Positions 53,605-62,637 of a DNA stretch of 64,000 bases are shown here, piece by piece; position 1 is the first letter of the stretch, and each line of letters starts with the position of its first letter. This DNA is from Bradyrhizobium sp. RP6. Its GTDB lineage: Bacteria; Pseudomonadota; Alphaproteobacteria; Rhizobiales; Xanthobacteraceae. The notes under the pieces are model-generated. The model saw only the letters and a list, made by a program, of their open reading frames with translations. It did not search any database and was not told the DNA's origin. A program made the translations under genes and the position numbers. The DNA lies in contig NZ_RQIT01000016.1 in NCBI RefSeq assembly GCF_003837805.1, positions 113,831 to 177,830 on the forward strand, written 5' to 3'.

Positions 53605-54474
53605 ATGACTCCCCGTACCGCGACGCTGATCGGATTGACCGCGATCCTGATGTGGTCGCTGCTGTCGGTGATGACGGTGGCGACCGGAAAGATCCCGGCG
53701 TTCCAGCTCGCCGCGATGACGTTTGCGATCGGCGGTGTCGTCGGGTTGCTCACCTGGATCGGGCGGAGCGAGGCGGCGAAAAGCCTGCGCCAGCCGCTCG
53801 CCGTTTGGGTCGTCGGCGTCGGTGGCCTGTTCGGCTACCATGCGCTGTATTTTCTCGCGCTGCGCTTCGCGCCGCCGGCCGAAGCCGGCCTTCTGAATTA
53901 CCTATGGCCGCTGCTGATCGTGCTGTTCTCATCATTCCTGCCCGGCGAGCGGCTGGCCCTGCACCACATCATCGGCGCCGTGCTCGGCCTCGTCGGCACA
54001 GTGCTGCTGTTCGCCGGCAACACCTCCGGCTTCGCGCCGGGCGCGGTGCCGGGACTGATCGCGGCGTTCATCGCCGCTTTCGTCTGGGCAACCTATTCGG
54101 TGCTGTCACGCCGGTTGAAAGCGGTGCCGACCGACGCGGTCGCCGGCTTCTGCCTCGCCACCGCCGTGCTCGCCGCAGTGATGCATGTCGCGCTGGAGAC
54201 CACCGTGTGGCCGGAGAGCACGCTGCAATGGCTTTCCGTGATTGCACTCGGCATCGGCCCAGTCGGCGCCGCCTTCTACGCCTGGGACATCGGCATGAAG
54301 CGCGGCGACATCCGCGTGCTCGGCGCCGCCTCCTATGCGACGCCGCTGCTCTCGACAGGCTTCCTCATCGCCGCCGGTTTTGCCAAGGCCAGCGCCAGCA
54401 TCGCCTTCGCCGCGATCCTGATCGCCGGTGGCGGCCTGATCGCGGCGAAGGACATGGTGCTGCGGAAGCGATGA
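53605..54474 (+). CDS. EamA/DMT-family transporter
   Basis: A 289-aa drug/metabolite-type transporter with 10 predicted helices and two EamA repeats: ATLIGLTAILMWSLLSVMTV, GVGGLFGYHALYFLALRFAP and LLNYLWPLLIVLFSSFLPGE in the first, GLIAAFIAAFVWATYSVLSR and GIGPVGAAFYAWDIGMKRGD in the second. It exports an amino acid or other metabolite (not identifiable). The longer frame from 53524 reads through the repeat and is not used. Confidence 0.88.
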   Translation: MTPRTATLIGLTAILMWSLLSVMTVATGKIPAFQLAAMTFAIGGVVGLLTWIGRSEAAKSLRQPLAVWVVGVGGLFGYHALYFLALRFAPPAEAGLLNYLWPLLIVLFSSFLPGERLALHHIIGAVLGLVGTVLLFAGNTSGFAPGAVPGLIAAFIAAFVWATYSVLSRRLKAVPTDAVAGFCLATAVLAAVMHVALETTVWPESTLQWLSVIALGIGPVGAAFYAWDIGMKRGDIRVLGAASYATPLLSTGFLIAAGFAKASASIAFAAILIAGGGLIAAKDMVLRKR

Positions 54475-54524
54475 TTGTCATTCCGGGTTCGCCGCTTGCG
54501 AGCCGGGAGGAGTGACGTGGGAAG

Positions 54525-54947
54525 CTAAGGCTCCCAGTCCTTTGGTGCGAGCTCGAAGCCTGCGAAGTCGAACGCGGGCGCCACGGTGCAGCCGACCAGC
54601 GTCCATTCGCCCGTGGTTTCCGCCATCTGCCAGGCCTGCGCCGGCACGATCGCCTGCGGCCGCTCGCCGCCGACGAGGTCGTTGCCCAGCCGTACCTCGT
54701 GCTGTGAGCAGCCGTCATGGGCGATGCGCAGCAACAAGGGGCTGCCGGCGTAATAGTGCCACGTCTCGACCGCATCGACGCGATGCCAGTGCGAACGCTC
54801 GCCGCGCGCAAGCAGGAAATAGATCAGCGTCGAGCGCGAGCGCCCGTTGGCGTCCGTGGCCAGATCGCGAAACGTTTCGCGGTAATGCCCGCCTTCGGGA
54901 TGCGGTCGGAGTTCGAGGCGCGCGATGATCTCGGCTGCGGTCGGCAT
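54525..54947 (-). CDS. Cupin (DUF985) protein
   Basis: A 140-aa single-domain cupin. Features: LRPHPEGGHYRETFR, IYFLLARGERSHWHRVDAVE with metal His, TWHYYAGSPLLLRIAHDG, and LVGCTVAPAFDFAGFELAPK, typical of the DUF985/YML079w-like group. The ligand is unknown; it may bind a sugar or nucleotide metabolite. It is next to gloB on the same strand. Confidence 0.85.
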   Translation of the reverse strand: MPTAAEIIARLELRPHPEGGHYRETFRDLATDANGRSRSTLIYFLLARGERSHWHRVDAVETWHYYAGSPLLLRIAHDGCSQHEVRLGNDLVGGERPQAIVPAQAWQMAETTGEWTLVGCTVAPAFDFAGFELAPKDWEP

Positions 54948-54984
54948 CGATCCCCGTCAGGACTTGTTCTTCGGGACTTGTGCT

Positions 54985-55752
54985 TCAGGATTTATTCTTG
55001 CGCTCGCGCAGCTCGCCGAACACGGCAGCCGGATCCGCGCCCTTCATGTGCAGCTTGGCCGCGACCGCCGGTTCATCGGCGCGAAGGAATACGTTTGCGC
55101 GCTTCTCGTCACCAAGCAGCGAGGGGATGGTCGGCTTGTTCTCGGCCCGGAGCTTCGTCACTTCCGCGGCGCGGGCCTGGAGCGCCGCATTGTCCGGCTC
55201 GATGGTGAGCGCGAACTTGACGTTGGACGCGGTGTATTCGTGGCCGCAATAGAGCTTGAAGTCGTCGGGTAGCGCCCGCAGCTTCAGAAGCGAATCCCAC
55301 ATCATCGGGTAGGTGCCCTCAAAGACGCGGCCGCAGCCGATCGAGAACAGCGTGTCGGCGGCGAAGACCGTCTTCTCGGTGTCGAACACGTAGGAGATGT
55401 GGTCGAGCGTGTGGCCGGGCGTCTCCACGACGCGCGCCAGCAAATTGCCGATCTTCACCACGTCGGCGTTGGCGACGCGCAGGTCGACATTCGCGATCTT
55501 CGTCGTCTTGTCGTGCGGCGCCACGACGCGGCAATTGTATTTCTGCTTGAGTTCGGCAACCCCGCCGACATGATCGCCATGATGGTGGGTGATCAGGATG
55601 TCGGTGAGCTGCCAGCCCTCGCGCTCCAGGGCCTTAAGGATGGGGCCGGCCTCCGGCGCGTCGACCGACGCGGTCGCCTTGGTTTCCACGTCGTGGATCA
55701 GATAACCGAAATTGTCGTTTAAACAGGTGAAAGTACGAATTTCGGCGGCCAT
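54985..55752 (-). CDS. gloB: Hydroxyacylglutathione hydrolase (glyoxalase II)
   Basis: A 255-aa metallo-beta-lactamase-fold enzyme that hydrolyses S-lactoylglutathione in methylglyoxal detoxification. Metal motif LITHHHGDHVGGVAELKQ (T-H-x-H-x-D-H), further His in ETPGHTLDHISYVF, bridging Asp in VFAADTLFSIGCGRVFEG, and FKLYCGHEYTASNVKFAL near the substrate site. The C-terminal glyoxalase II domain ends RANVFLRADEPAVAAKLHMK. Start ATG 55752 with GGAG. It is divergent from the methyltransferase at 55861. Confidence 0.94.
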   Translation of the reverse strand: MAAEIRTFTCLNDNFGYLIHDVETKATASVDAPEAGPILKALEREGWQLTDILITHHHGDHVGGVAELKQKYNCRVVAPHDKTTKIANVDLRVANADVVKIGNLLARVVETPGHTLDHISYVFDTEKTVFAADTLFSIGCGRVFEGTYPMMWDSLLKLRALPDDFKLYCGHEYTASNVKFALTIEPDNAALQARAAEVTKLRAENKPTIPSLLGDEKRANVFLRADEPAVAAKLHMKGADPAAVFGELRERKNKS

Positions 55753-55860
55753 GTCATCTCCATCGGGCTCAGCCCCGCCAGACAAATATGGCGTTAACGT
55801 TGCGCAGGCAATGCAATATTCCGCGCGCGGCGGCGGCCGGGCGCATGTTACATTGTCGTC

Positions 55861-56607
55861 ATGACCATCGATGTCGTCGACCTCCGCGAGTTCTATTCCC
55901 GCCGCCTCGGGATCGTGGCGCGGCAAATGATCAATCGCGGCATCAGGGAGCGCTGGCCGAGCGCCGAGGGCCAGCGCGTGCTCGGCATCGGCTATCCCAC
56001 GCCCTATCTGGGATTGTTCCGCGAGGACGCCGAGCGCTGCATCGCCTTCATGCCGGCGGCCCAGGGCGTCCTGAAATGGCCGACGGGACGGCCGGCGCTG
56101 GCCTCGCTGGTCGACGAATTCTCGCTGCCGCTTCCTGACGCCGCGGTCGACCGCATCCTCCTGGTCCACGCGCTGGAGATGTCGGACGATCCGGCCGCGT
56201 TGCTGCGCGAGGTGTGGCGCGTGCTGTCGCCGTCCGGACGCGTGATCGCCGTGATCCCGAACCGGCGCGGGGTGTGGACCCGCACCGACAGCACGCCCTT
56301 CGGTCACGGCCGGCCCTATTCGCGCTCGCAGATCACCGAGCTGCTGCGCCAGACCTGGTTCACGCCGACCGCCTGGGGCGAGGCGTTGTTCATGCCGCCT
56401 TATGCCGGAGGCTGGGTGCTGAAATCGGCGCAGATGTGGGAGCGTGCCGGTGCGGCGCTGTCGCTGCCCTTTGCCGGCGTCCACATCGTGGAGGCGACCA
56501 AGCAGGTCTACCGCGCGATCCCCGCCAAGCGCGAGCGCGCGCGGCTCATTCCCTCGCTCGCGAAGCCGGTGCTGGTGCCATCCCAGACGACGGTGACGCG
56601 CAGCTAA
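55861..56607 (+). CDS. Class I SAM-dependent methyltransferase
   Basis: A 248-aa methyltransferase. SAM region: SAEGQRVLGIGYPTPYLGLF with a relaxed glycine motif, PLPDAAVDRILLVHALEMSD and LREVWRVLSPSGRVIAVIPN. The C-terminal half has GVWTRTDSTPFGHGRPYSRS. This family sits next to gloB in many rhizobia; the substrate is unknown. Confidence 0.85.
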   Translation: MTIDVVDLREFYSRRLGIVARQMINRGIRERWPSAEGQRVLGIGYPTPYLGLFREDAERCIAFMPAAQGVLKWPTGRPALASLVDEFSLPLPDAAVDRILLVHALEMSDDPAALLREVWRVLSPSGRVIAVIPNRRGVWTRTDSTPFGHGRPYSRSQITELLRQTWFTPTAWGEALFMPPYAGGWVLKSAQMWERAGAALSLPFAGVHIVEATKQVYRAIPAKRERARLIPSLAKPVLVPSQTTVTRS

Positions 56608-56610
56608 CTT

Positions 56611-56633
56611 CACCTCTCCCTATGGGAGAGGTG
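56611..56633. repeat. Short palindromic intergenic repeat
   Basis: CACCTCTCCC then TAT then GGGAGAGGTG, 3 bases after the methyltransferase stop. Same family as the hairpins at 37281 and 40694. Confidence 0.65.
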
Positions 56634-56688
56634 GTCCGTGCCTGCCTGCGGGTCCCGCGGATTGAACCAACGCACACCGTCAAAAACA

Positions 56689-56715
56689 AATCGTCCCGGG
56701 GACGCCGGGACGATT
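56689..56715 (-). terminator. Intrinsic terminator of the DUF4167 gene
   Basis: AATCGTCCCGG (56689-56699) and CCGGGACGATT (56705-56715) form a perfect 11-bp stem with loop GGACG; on the minus strand it is followed by TTGTTTTTG. It lies 22 bases past the DUF4167 stop. Confidence 0.85.
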
Positions 56716-56737
56716 CAGGTCAGAAATTCAGAAGAGG

Positions 56738-57499
56738 CTACTCGCCAGGGGCGACCTCGTCGCTGGAGGCGACTGGAGCAGCCTCGCGCTCGGGGCGCGG
56801 GCCATGCGGCCGGCGCCGCCGCCGCGGATAGCGCTCGCCGCCACCGCCGCCGCCCTCGAACCCGCCCTGGCCGCCATTCGCTTGCGGCTGCGGGCCGGTG
56901 ATGAAGGAGGGGAGGCGATCGACGCCGCCGGCATCGGCGATGACCGGCTGCGGCTGGTTGGCGGGTTGCGGCTGATATTGCGGCTGCGGACGATGATCGC
57001 GTTCGCGGTGCTCGCGCGGCTGCTGGTTGTCGCGCTGATAGGGCTGCTGGCCCTCGCGCTGCTGATGATCACGCGGGTGGTGATCGCGCGGGCCATCGCG
57101 GTCGCGCATGAAGGGTTGCTGCGTGGGCTGCGGCACGAAACCCGGCTCCTGGCCGAACGCCGAGAAATTCTCGCCGTCGTCCTCGCCGTCCTCGCTGCTG
57201 CTGATGGGCTCATCGCCGCGCGGCTGCTGGTTCTGGCGGAACTGCTCCTGGGCCGCCGCGATCAGGCGGAAATAATGCTCGGCATGCTGGTAGTAGTTCT
57301 CGGCTGCAACGGGGTCGCCGGAGGAGCGCGCGTCACGCGCAAGCTGGAGATACTTTTCAGCGATGTGCGAAGCGGTGCCGCGAATCTTGATGTCGGGTCC
57401 GTTGGACTCGTAGACCCGGGTCATCGGGTTCTGGCCGCGCCGGTTGTTGTTATTGTTGTTGCGGTTGCGCATCCGCTGCTTGTTCTGACCGTTTCTCAT
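56738..57499 (-). CDS. DUF4167 domain protein
   Basis: A 253-aa protein. The N-terminal DUF4167 domain (residues ~15-90) has NPMTRVYESNGPDIKIRGTA, SHIAEKYLQLARDARSSGDP and AAENYYQHAEHYFRLIAAAQ. The rest is low-complexity, with Gln/Pro/Arg/His repeats (HHPRDHQQREGQQPYQRDNQ) and a Gly/Arg C-terminus, like RNA-associated disordered tails. Conserved near prfA/prmC in rhizobia. The function is unknown; an RNA-binding role is only a guess from composition. Confidence 0.88.
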   Translation of the reverse strand: MRNGQNKQRMRNRNNNNNNRRGQNPMTRVYESNGPDIKIRGTASHIAEKYLQLARDARSSGDPVAAENYYQHAEHYFRLIAAAQEQFRQNQQPRGDEPISSSEDGEDDGENFSAFGQEPGFVPQPTQQPFMRDRDGPRDHHPRDHQQREGQQPYQRDNQQPREHRERDHRPQPQYQPQPANQPQPVIADAGGVDRLPSFITGPQPQANGGQGGFEGGGGGGERYPRRRRRPHGPRPEREAAPVASSDEVAPGE

Positions 57500-57962
57500 G
57501 TCCTGCCTTCGATTCCAGCCCTAAAGGTTGCACGCATTACTGATTGCTAGGAGTGACCTGGAGACAGCGGCTCACATCTCTCTCACGCGCACCGCGCGTA
57601 GAGCGGATCGAACCCTGCCGATGTTCGTCGACCATCGCGTTCAACAAAGACGCGTTCCCCACCCGCCAGCATTCATTGCCAGCGAACCCATTCATTTCGC
57701 CTGCCGAAACAAGCCCAGCTTTCTTGCGTAAGTCTTCAAGCGCAATATCAGGCTTTCGTTCACTTGCGGTCGGAGAGCAGCGCAGCTCCACTGGCCATCG
57801 CGCTCAACAGGACCTGCGGCTTGGAACCTTTAAATCAGTAATGCTCTCGCCCGAGAGCCCGGCTTTCGCCCGTACGTGTACGGGGCCGGCACCGATGTGT
57901 TGAACGGAACGTAGTCGTTCCCAGGCGATATTCCAAGAGGTTTTTGCAGCCCAATCCGGCTT
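57500..57962. other. Gap between DUF4167 and prmC
   Basis: 463 bases with no convincing gene. It contains a small palindrome (GCTCTCG/CGAGAGC near 57843-57858) and serves as promoter/leader for the DUF4167 gene (GAAGGCAGGAC before its ATG). Short open frames look non-coding. Confidence 0.4.
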
Positions 57963-58844
57963 TTATGGAGGCATTTTTCGGGCCGAAACGGCCCGGGGAA
58001 TGCCCGCCAGGTCGGCCTTGGGCGGCCGGTCTAACGACAACGCGGCGCCCCTCATCAAGGTTTCAATATTTTGGGCCTGGCCCAGTCCGGCCTCGACGAT
58101 CAGCGCTCCGCCAGGCGCGAGCCGTTCGGCCGCCTGGGGGATCAGCGCGCGGTACGCGTCATACCCGTCATTGCCGCCATCGAGCGCCAGGTGCGGATCG
58201 TGCCCGCGCACCTCGATGCTCAATTTCGGAATCTCGCCCGAGGGAATATAGGGCGGGTTCGAGACGATGAGATCGAACGGGCCGCCAAGCGCCGCGGCGT
58301 AGGAGCAGGCGACGAAGGCGGCGCGGTCGGCGAGGCCGAGCGCGGCGGCATTGTCCCTGGCGGTTCTGAGCGCGTTCTGGCTGAGATCGGTGCCGACGCC
58401 GAAAGCATCCGGAATTTCGTGCAGCAGCGCGAGCAGGATCGCGCCGGATCCGGTGCCGATGTCGGCGATGCGCGGCGGATGAGATGTCTGCCGCTCGCGA
58501 AAAATCTCGAGTGCAAGCTCGACCACGGTCTCGGTATCGGGGCGCGGGACCAGGGTTGCTTCCGACAGGCGGAATGGCAGGCCCCAGAATTCGCGTGTCC
58601 CGAGGATGCGCGCCACCGGCTCGCCGGCGATGCGGCGCTGCGCATACTGCGCGAGCCGCGATGCTTCGGCCGCGGTCAGAGCACGGGCAGCCTGCGTGAC
58701 CAGGCCGGTGAGGTCGAGGGCGAGCACGGCACTGATCAGGATGCGGGCGTCGAGCTCGGCTTCGTCGAGCCGTGCCGATCTCAGCAGCGCCGCCAGCGTG
58801 CGCCGCGCGCCCTCGATGGATTGTCCGGTGAAGGGGTTGCTCAC
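57963..58844 (-). CDS. prmC: Peptide chain release factor N5-glutamine methyltransferase
   Basis: A 293-aa enzyme that methylates the GGQ glutamine of release factors. N-terminal helical domain (EGARRTLAALLRSARLDEAE, ELDARILISAVLALDL) and the family marker EPVARILGTREFWGLPFRLS. Catalytic part: LVPRPDTETVVELALEIFRE, SAM motif RIADIGTGSGAILLALLHEI and LIVSNPPYIPSGEIPKL with the NPPY motif. It lies 3 bp downstream of prfA, its substrate gene, in one operon. Confidence 0.95.
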   Translation of the reverse strand: MSNPFTGQSIEGARRTLAALLRSARLDEAELDARILISAVLALDLTGLVTQAARALTAAEASRLAQYAQRRIAGEPVARILGTREFWGLPFRLSEATLVPRPDTETVVELALEIFRERQTSHPPRIADIGTGSGAILLALLHEIPDAFGVGTDLSQNALRTARDNAAALGLADRAAFVACSYAAALGGPFDLIVSNPPYIPSGEIPKLSIEVRGHDPHLALDGGNDGYDAYRALIPQAAERLAPGGALIVEAGLGQAQNIETLMRGAALSLDRPPKADLAGIPRAVSARKMPP

Positions 58845-58847
58845 GCC

Positions 58848-59933
58848 TCAGGCCGCCGCGCCTTGCGCAGCGAGCTGTGCGGCCTGGTGCTCCGTCGTCA
58901 GTGCGTCGATCAATTCGCCCAGCGCTTCACCCGCGATCACCTGCGGCAGCTTGTAGAGCGTCAGATTGATGCGGTGGTCGGTGACGCGTCCTTGCGGAAA
59001 ATTGTAGGTGCGGATGCGCTCGGAGCGGTCGCCGGAGCCGACCTTCTCCTTGCGCTCGGCGGAGCGCGCGGCGTCGACGCGTTGCCGCTCGGCGTCGTAG
59101 ATGCGCGAGCGCAGGATGTTCATGGCGGAGGCGCGGTTCTTGTGCTGCGAGCGGCTGTCCTGCATCATCACCACGATGCCGGTCGGGATGTGGGTGATGC
59201 GGATCGCCGATTCGGTCTTGTTGACGTGCTGGCCGCCCGCTCCTTGCGCGCGCATGGTCTCGATCCGCAAGTCGTCGTTCTTGATGTCGACGTCGACGTC
59301 CTCGACCTCCGGCAGCACGGCCACCGTCGCCGCCGAGGTGTGGATGCGTCCCTGCGTCTCGGTGTCGGGCACGCGCTGCACGCGGTGCACGCCGGATTCG
59401 AACTTCAGCTTCGAGAACGCGCCGCGGCCCTGCACCTCGGCGATGATTTCCTTGTAGCCGCCGACGGTGCCTTCGCTGGCCGAGATCACCTCGACCTTCC
59501 AGCCCTGAAGACTGGCAAAGCGCTCGTACATCCGGAACAGGTCGCCGGCGAACAGCGAAGCTTCGTCGCCGCCGGTGCCGGCACGGATTTCCAGCACCAC
59601 GTTGCGGTCGTCCATGGCGTCCTTTGGCAACAGCGCGACGCGGATCTTCTGGACCAGCTCCTCGATCTTTGGCGTCAGCTCGTCGCGTTCGGCCTCTGCC
59701 ATGCTGCGCATTTCGGCATCGGTCGCGGGATCGGCGATCAGCGCCTCGGTTTCCGCGAGCTCCTTGACGGCGGAGCGATAGGCCTTCACCGCTTCGACCA
59801 GCGGGGTGATCTCGGCGAGCTCGCGCGTGATCTGCACATAGCGCTCGGAGGTGAGCTGTCCGAGCGATTCGGCCTCGAGCGAGGCGTGATGCGCGAGCAG
59901 GACGTCCAGTTTGGCTTCGGGGAGTGACGACAT
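58848..59933 (-). CDS. prfA: Peptide chain release factor 1
   Basis: A 361-aa release factor reading UAA and UAG. The catalytic GGQ is in RAQGAGGQHVNKTESAIRIT; upstream VVLEIRAGTGGDEASLFAGD and GVHRVQRVPDTETQGRIHTS are the domain-3 and codon-reading-loop regions of class I factors. N-terminal coiled helices (RELAEITPLVEAVKAYRSAV). Met 59933 is used; the frame extends to 59954. It is followed by prmC, which modifies it. Confidence 0.96.
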   Translation of the reverse strand: MSSLPEAKLDVLLAHHASLEAESLGQLTSERYVQITRELAEITPLVEAVKAYRSAVKELAETEALIADPATDAEMRSMAEAERDELTPKIEELVQKIRVALLPKDAMDDRNVVLEIRAGTGGDEASLFAGDLFRMYERFASLQGWKVEVISASEGTVGGYKEIIAEVQGRGAFSKLKFESGVHRVQRVPDTETQGRIHTSAATVAVLPEVEDVDVDIKNDDLRIETMRAQGAGGQHVNKTESAIRITHIPTGIVVMMQDSRSQHKNRASAMNILRSRIYDAERQRVDAARSAERKEKVGSGDRSERIRTYNFPQGRVTDHRINLTLYKLPQVIAGEALGELIDALTTEHQAAQLAAQGAAA

Positions 59934-59987
59934 CGGTTCAGTCTCAAGCGGCAAGAGGCGAGGCGGCGGGACGCGACGACAGGCCCG

Positions 59988-62255
59988 CTACAAGGCCAGG
60001 CCTTCGGCCTCGGCAAATTCCGTCAGCTTCTGCCGGATCGAGACGCTACCGGCTGGGGCGTCCAAGAGCGGGCCAAGCATCGCCTCGGCTTTCTTGGCGT
60101 CGACGTCGAGCACCATCGCTTTGACCGGGCCGAGCGCAGTCGCCGAGAGCGACAGCGAGCGATAGCCCAGCGCGATCAGCGCCAGCGCGCCGACCGGCTT
60201 CGATGCCATCTCGCCGCACAGCGAGAGCGACTTCTTCGCCGCATGCGCCTTGCGTGCGATGTCGCGCAGCGCGCGCAGGATCGGCGCCGACATGGTGTCG
60301 AAGCGTTCGGACACCTTGGCGTTGCCGCGGTCGACCGCGAACAAGAACTGGAACAGGTCGTTGGAGCCGACCGAGATGAAATCGACCTTCTTCAGAAGCT
60401 CGTCGAGCTGGTAGAGCAGGGCCGGCACCTCGACCATGGTGCCGATGTCGATTCTTTCAGGCAGGGTGTGGCCGTGCTGGCGCAAGTATGTCAGCTCGCG
60501 TTCGACCAGCGCCTTGGCCGCATCGAATTCGGCGACCTCCGAGATCATCGGGAACATGATGCGCAGCGCGCGGCCGCCGCCGGCGCGCAGCAGCGCGCGG
60601 ATCTGGCCCCGCAACAGGCCGGGGCGATCCAGTCCGAGCCGGATCGCACGCCAGCCGAGCGCGGGATTTTCCTCGATCACGGCTTCCATATAGGGCAGTG
60701 CCTTGTCGCCACCGATGTCGAGGGTGCGGAAGGTGACGGGCTTGCTCCCGGCCGCGTCCAGCACCGTGCGATAGAGCGCGAGCTGGTCGCTGGTGCGCGG
60801 CAGGCTCTGGCCGACCATGAATTGCAGCTCGGTGCGGAACAGGCCGATGCCGGCGCTGCCGGTGTCCTCGATATGCGGCAGGTCGATGGCCAGGCCTGCG
60901 TTGATCATCAGCTCGACCTTCTGGCCGTCCCTGGTGACGCAGGGCCGGTCGCGCAGCGCCAGATACTGGGCCTGGCGGCGGGCGCGGAAGCGCACGCGCT
61001 CGGCGAAGGCCGCCTCGATCTCCTGCGAAGGCCGCACATAGATCGAGCCCGAGGTGCCGTCGACTATGATGGCATCGCCGGGATCGGCGATGCCAGGCGC
61101 GTTCGGCACCTCTCCGACCGCGGGAATGCCGAGCGCGCGTGCCACGATCGAGACGTGCGAATTGGCGGTGCCTTCCTCCAGCACGATGCCGCGCAGGCGC
61201 TTGCGGTCGTAGTCGAGCAGCGCCGCCGGTCCCATCGCGCGCGCGATGACAATGGCGTTGTCGGGCAATTGCTCGCGCGAGGGCGCGTGGTCCTGGCCGA
61301 CCAGCTGCCGCATCAGGCGGTAGCCGAGGTCTTCCAGGTCGTGCAGCCGGTCGCGCAAGTAGGGATCGGTCGAGCGCAGCATGCGCGCGCGGGTGTCGGA
61401 CTGCACGCGTTCGACGGCGGCTTCCGCAGTGAGGCCGGTGGCGACCGCCTCGTGCAGCTTGTGCGACCAGCCCTGGTCGTTGGCGAACATGCGGTAGGCT
61501 TCCAGCACCTCGCGATGCTCGCCGCCGTCGGCGACGTCGCCGCGCTCCAGCATGCGGTCGAGGTCGGCGCGCAGCTTGGCGAGCGCGGTGTCCAGCCGTT
61601 TGATCTCCTTCGGCAGGTCCTCGGCGATGTAGTCCTTGATGACGACGCGGGGCTCGTGCAGCACGACGTGGCCGAGCGCGATACCTTCGGACAGGATCGC
61701 GCCGACCTTCTGCGCGGAATGGCGCGCCGCCGGCTCCTGGCCCGGCTGGGCCAGCGCGGACAATTCGCCGGAGGCGATCAGCTCCGCCAGCACCATCGCG
61801 GTGGTCTGGAGCGCCTCGAGCTCCTCCTCGACATAGTTGCGCTTGGCGCGGTTCTGCACCACCAGCACGCCGAGCGTGTTGCCGGCGCGCAGGATCGGCA
61901 CGCCGAGGAAGGAGTGGTAGATCTCTTCGCCGGTCTCGGGACGGAACGAGAAGGCCGGATGGCTCTGCGCATCGCTCAGATTGAGCGGCGTCGCCTCGCT
62001 GGCGACGAGGCCGACCAGGCCCTCATGGGCGCTGAGCACCGTATGGTGCACCGCCTCGCGGTTGAGACCTTCGGTGGCGTAGAGCTCGAGCGTGTTGTCG
62101 ATGCGCAGCACATAGACCGAGCACACCTCGGCCACCATGTTGGCGGCGATCAGCACCACGATCTTGTCCAGCCGCTCCTGGGCCGAGACCTGCTCCGCCA
62201 TGGTTTCGCGGAGCCGTCTCAACAAGACGCGGGGACCTCCCGACGCGCTCCGCAT
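59988..62255 (-). CDS. ptsP: Phosphoenolpyruvate-protein phosphotransferase of the nitrogen PTS (EI-Ntr)
   Basis: A 755-aa regulatory enzyme I. It has an N-terminal GAF domain (residues ~20-170, AEVCSVYVLRIDNTLELYAT, FSFRPETGEEIYHSFLGVPI) and then the EI domains: HPr-binding helices, the phospho-His at about residue 367 in EEGTANSHVSIVARALGIPA, and the PEP-binding TIM barrel with FRTLDIGGDKALPYMEAVIE, FRTELQFMVGQSLPRTSDQL and FISVGSNDLFQFLFAVDRGN. It senses nitrogen status (glutamine binding to GAF in relatives) and starts the NPr-EIIA-Ntr phosphorelay. Confidence 0.96.
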   Translation of the reverse strand: MRSASGGPRVLLRRLRETMAEQVSAQERLDKIVVLIAANMVAEVCSVYVLRIDNTLELYATEGLNREAVHHTVLSAHEGLVGLVASEATPLNLSDAQSHPAFSFRPETGEEIYHSFLGVPILRAGNTLGVLVVQNRAKRNYVEEELEALQTTAMVLAELIASGELSALAQPGQEPAARHSAQKVGAILSEGIALGHVVLHEPRVVIKDYIAEDLPKEIKRLDTALAKLRADLDRMLERGDVADGGEHREVLEAYRMFANDQGWSHKLHEAVATGLTAEAAVERVQSDTRARMLRSTDPYLRDRLHDLEDLGYRLMRQLVGQDHAPSREQLPDNAIVIARAMGPAALLDYDRKRLRGIVLEEGTANSHVSIVARALGIPAVGEVPNAPGIADPGDAIIVDGTSGSIYVRPSQEIEAAFAERVRFRARRQAQYLALRDRPCVTRDGQKVELMINAGLAIDLPHIEDTGSAGIGLFRTELQFMVGQSLPRTSDQLALYRTVLDAAGSKPVTFRTLDIGGDKALPYMEAVIEENPALGWRAIRLGLDRPGLLRGQIRALLRAGGGRALRIMFPMISEVAEFDAAKALVERELTYLRQHGHTLPERIDIGTMVEVPALLYQLDELLKKVDFISVGSNDLFQFLFAVDRGNAKVSERFDTMSAPILRALRDIARKAHAAKKSLSLCGEMASKPVGALALIALGYRSLSLSATALGPVKAMVLDVDAKKAEAMLGPLLDAPAGSVSIRQKLTEFAEAEGLAL

Positions 62256-62487
62256 GAACCGTCAATCTCCTCCGTCTGCCGGGCCCGGCGGTATCAGCCG
62301 GCGGCTGGCTCCAAATTCCAGAAAAACAACCAAATTGTTTGTCCGGCGCAGGCACAAGCCCAAAATCTACCTGAGATTTAGCGCTTGTACCGAATCAGCG
62401 CCGCCTCAACTGGGACACAGTCTGCGGCAGCCCACCCTGTCCGCCGTATAGCGAATTGAGGCTTGTTTTGCCAAGCAAAACGCCTGC

Positions 62488-62519
62488 CAAACGCGAAGGT
62501 GTGTACACCTTCCCGTTTG
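62488..62519. terminator. Strong hairpin between lysC and ptsP
   Basis: CAAACG-C-GAAGGTGT (62488-62502) pairs with ACACCTTC-C-CGTTTG (62505-62519): 14 pairs with a single C-C mismatch and a 2-base turn. No T-run follows on the minus strand, so it could attenuate, stabilise or punctuate the ptsP transcript. Confidence 0.5.
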
Positions 62520-62549
62520 CTGCGACCGCTAAGAGAAAATTAGCCTACG

Positions 62550-62637
62550 CATGGTCCGGAAGAGTGCGAAGCGGTTTTCCGGAAAGACCATGCTCCAACA
62601 ACAATCTGAAGCGCGACGATGGTTGCGCTTCAGGCCT
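62550..62637. repeat. Rhizobiales-type dispersed palindromic repeat
   Basis: CATGGTCCGGAAGAGTGCG then AAGCGGTTTTCCGGAAAGACC then ATGCTC match the widespread Rhizobiales element (GAGCATGATC..TTTTCCGG..ATCATGCTC type). It is followed by a second hairpin CTGAAGCGC/GCGCTTCAG (62606-62633) that overlaps the lysC stop codon and could end its transcript. Confidence 0.8.

Noticed and set aside
57537..57791. 84-aa minus-strand frame between DUF4167 and prmC
   Set aside because: No start context or family pattern; the region looks like leader or promoter DNA.
58071..59927. 618-aa plus-strand frame opposite prfA and prmC
   Set aside because: Antisense shadow; GGQ and NPPY motifs identify the minus-strand genes.
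60243..62381. 712-aa plus-strand frame opposite ptsP
   Set aside because: Antisense of ptsP; the high-GC genome keeps this frame open by chance. ptsP motifs are complete on the minus strand.
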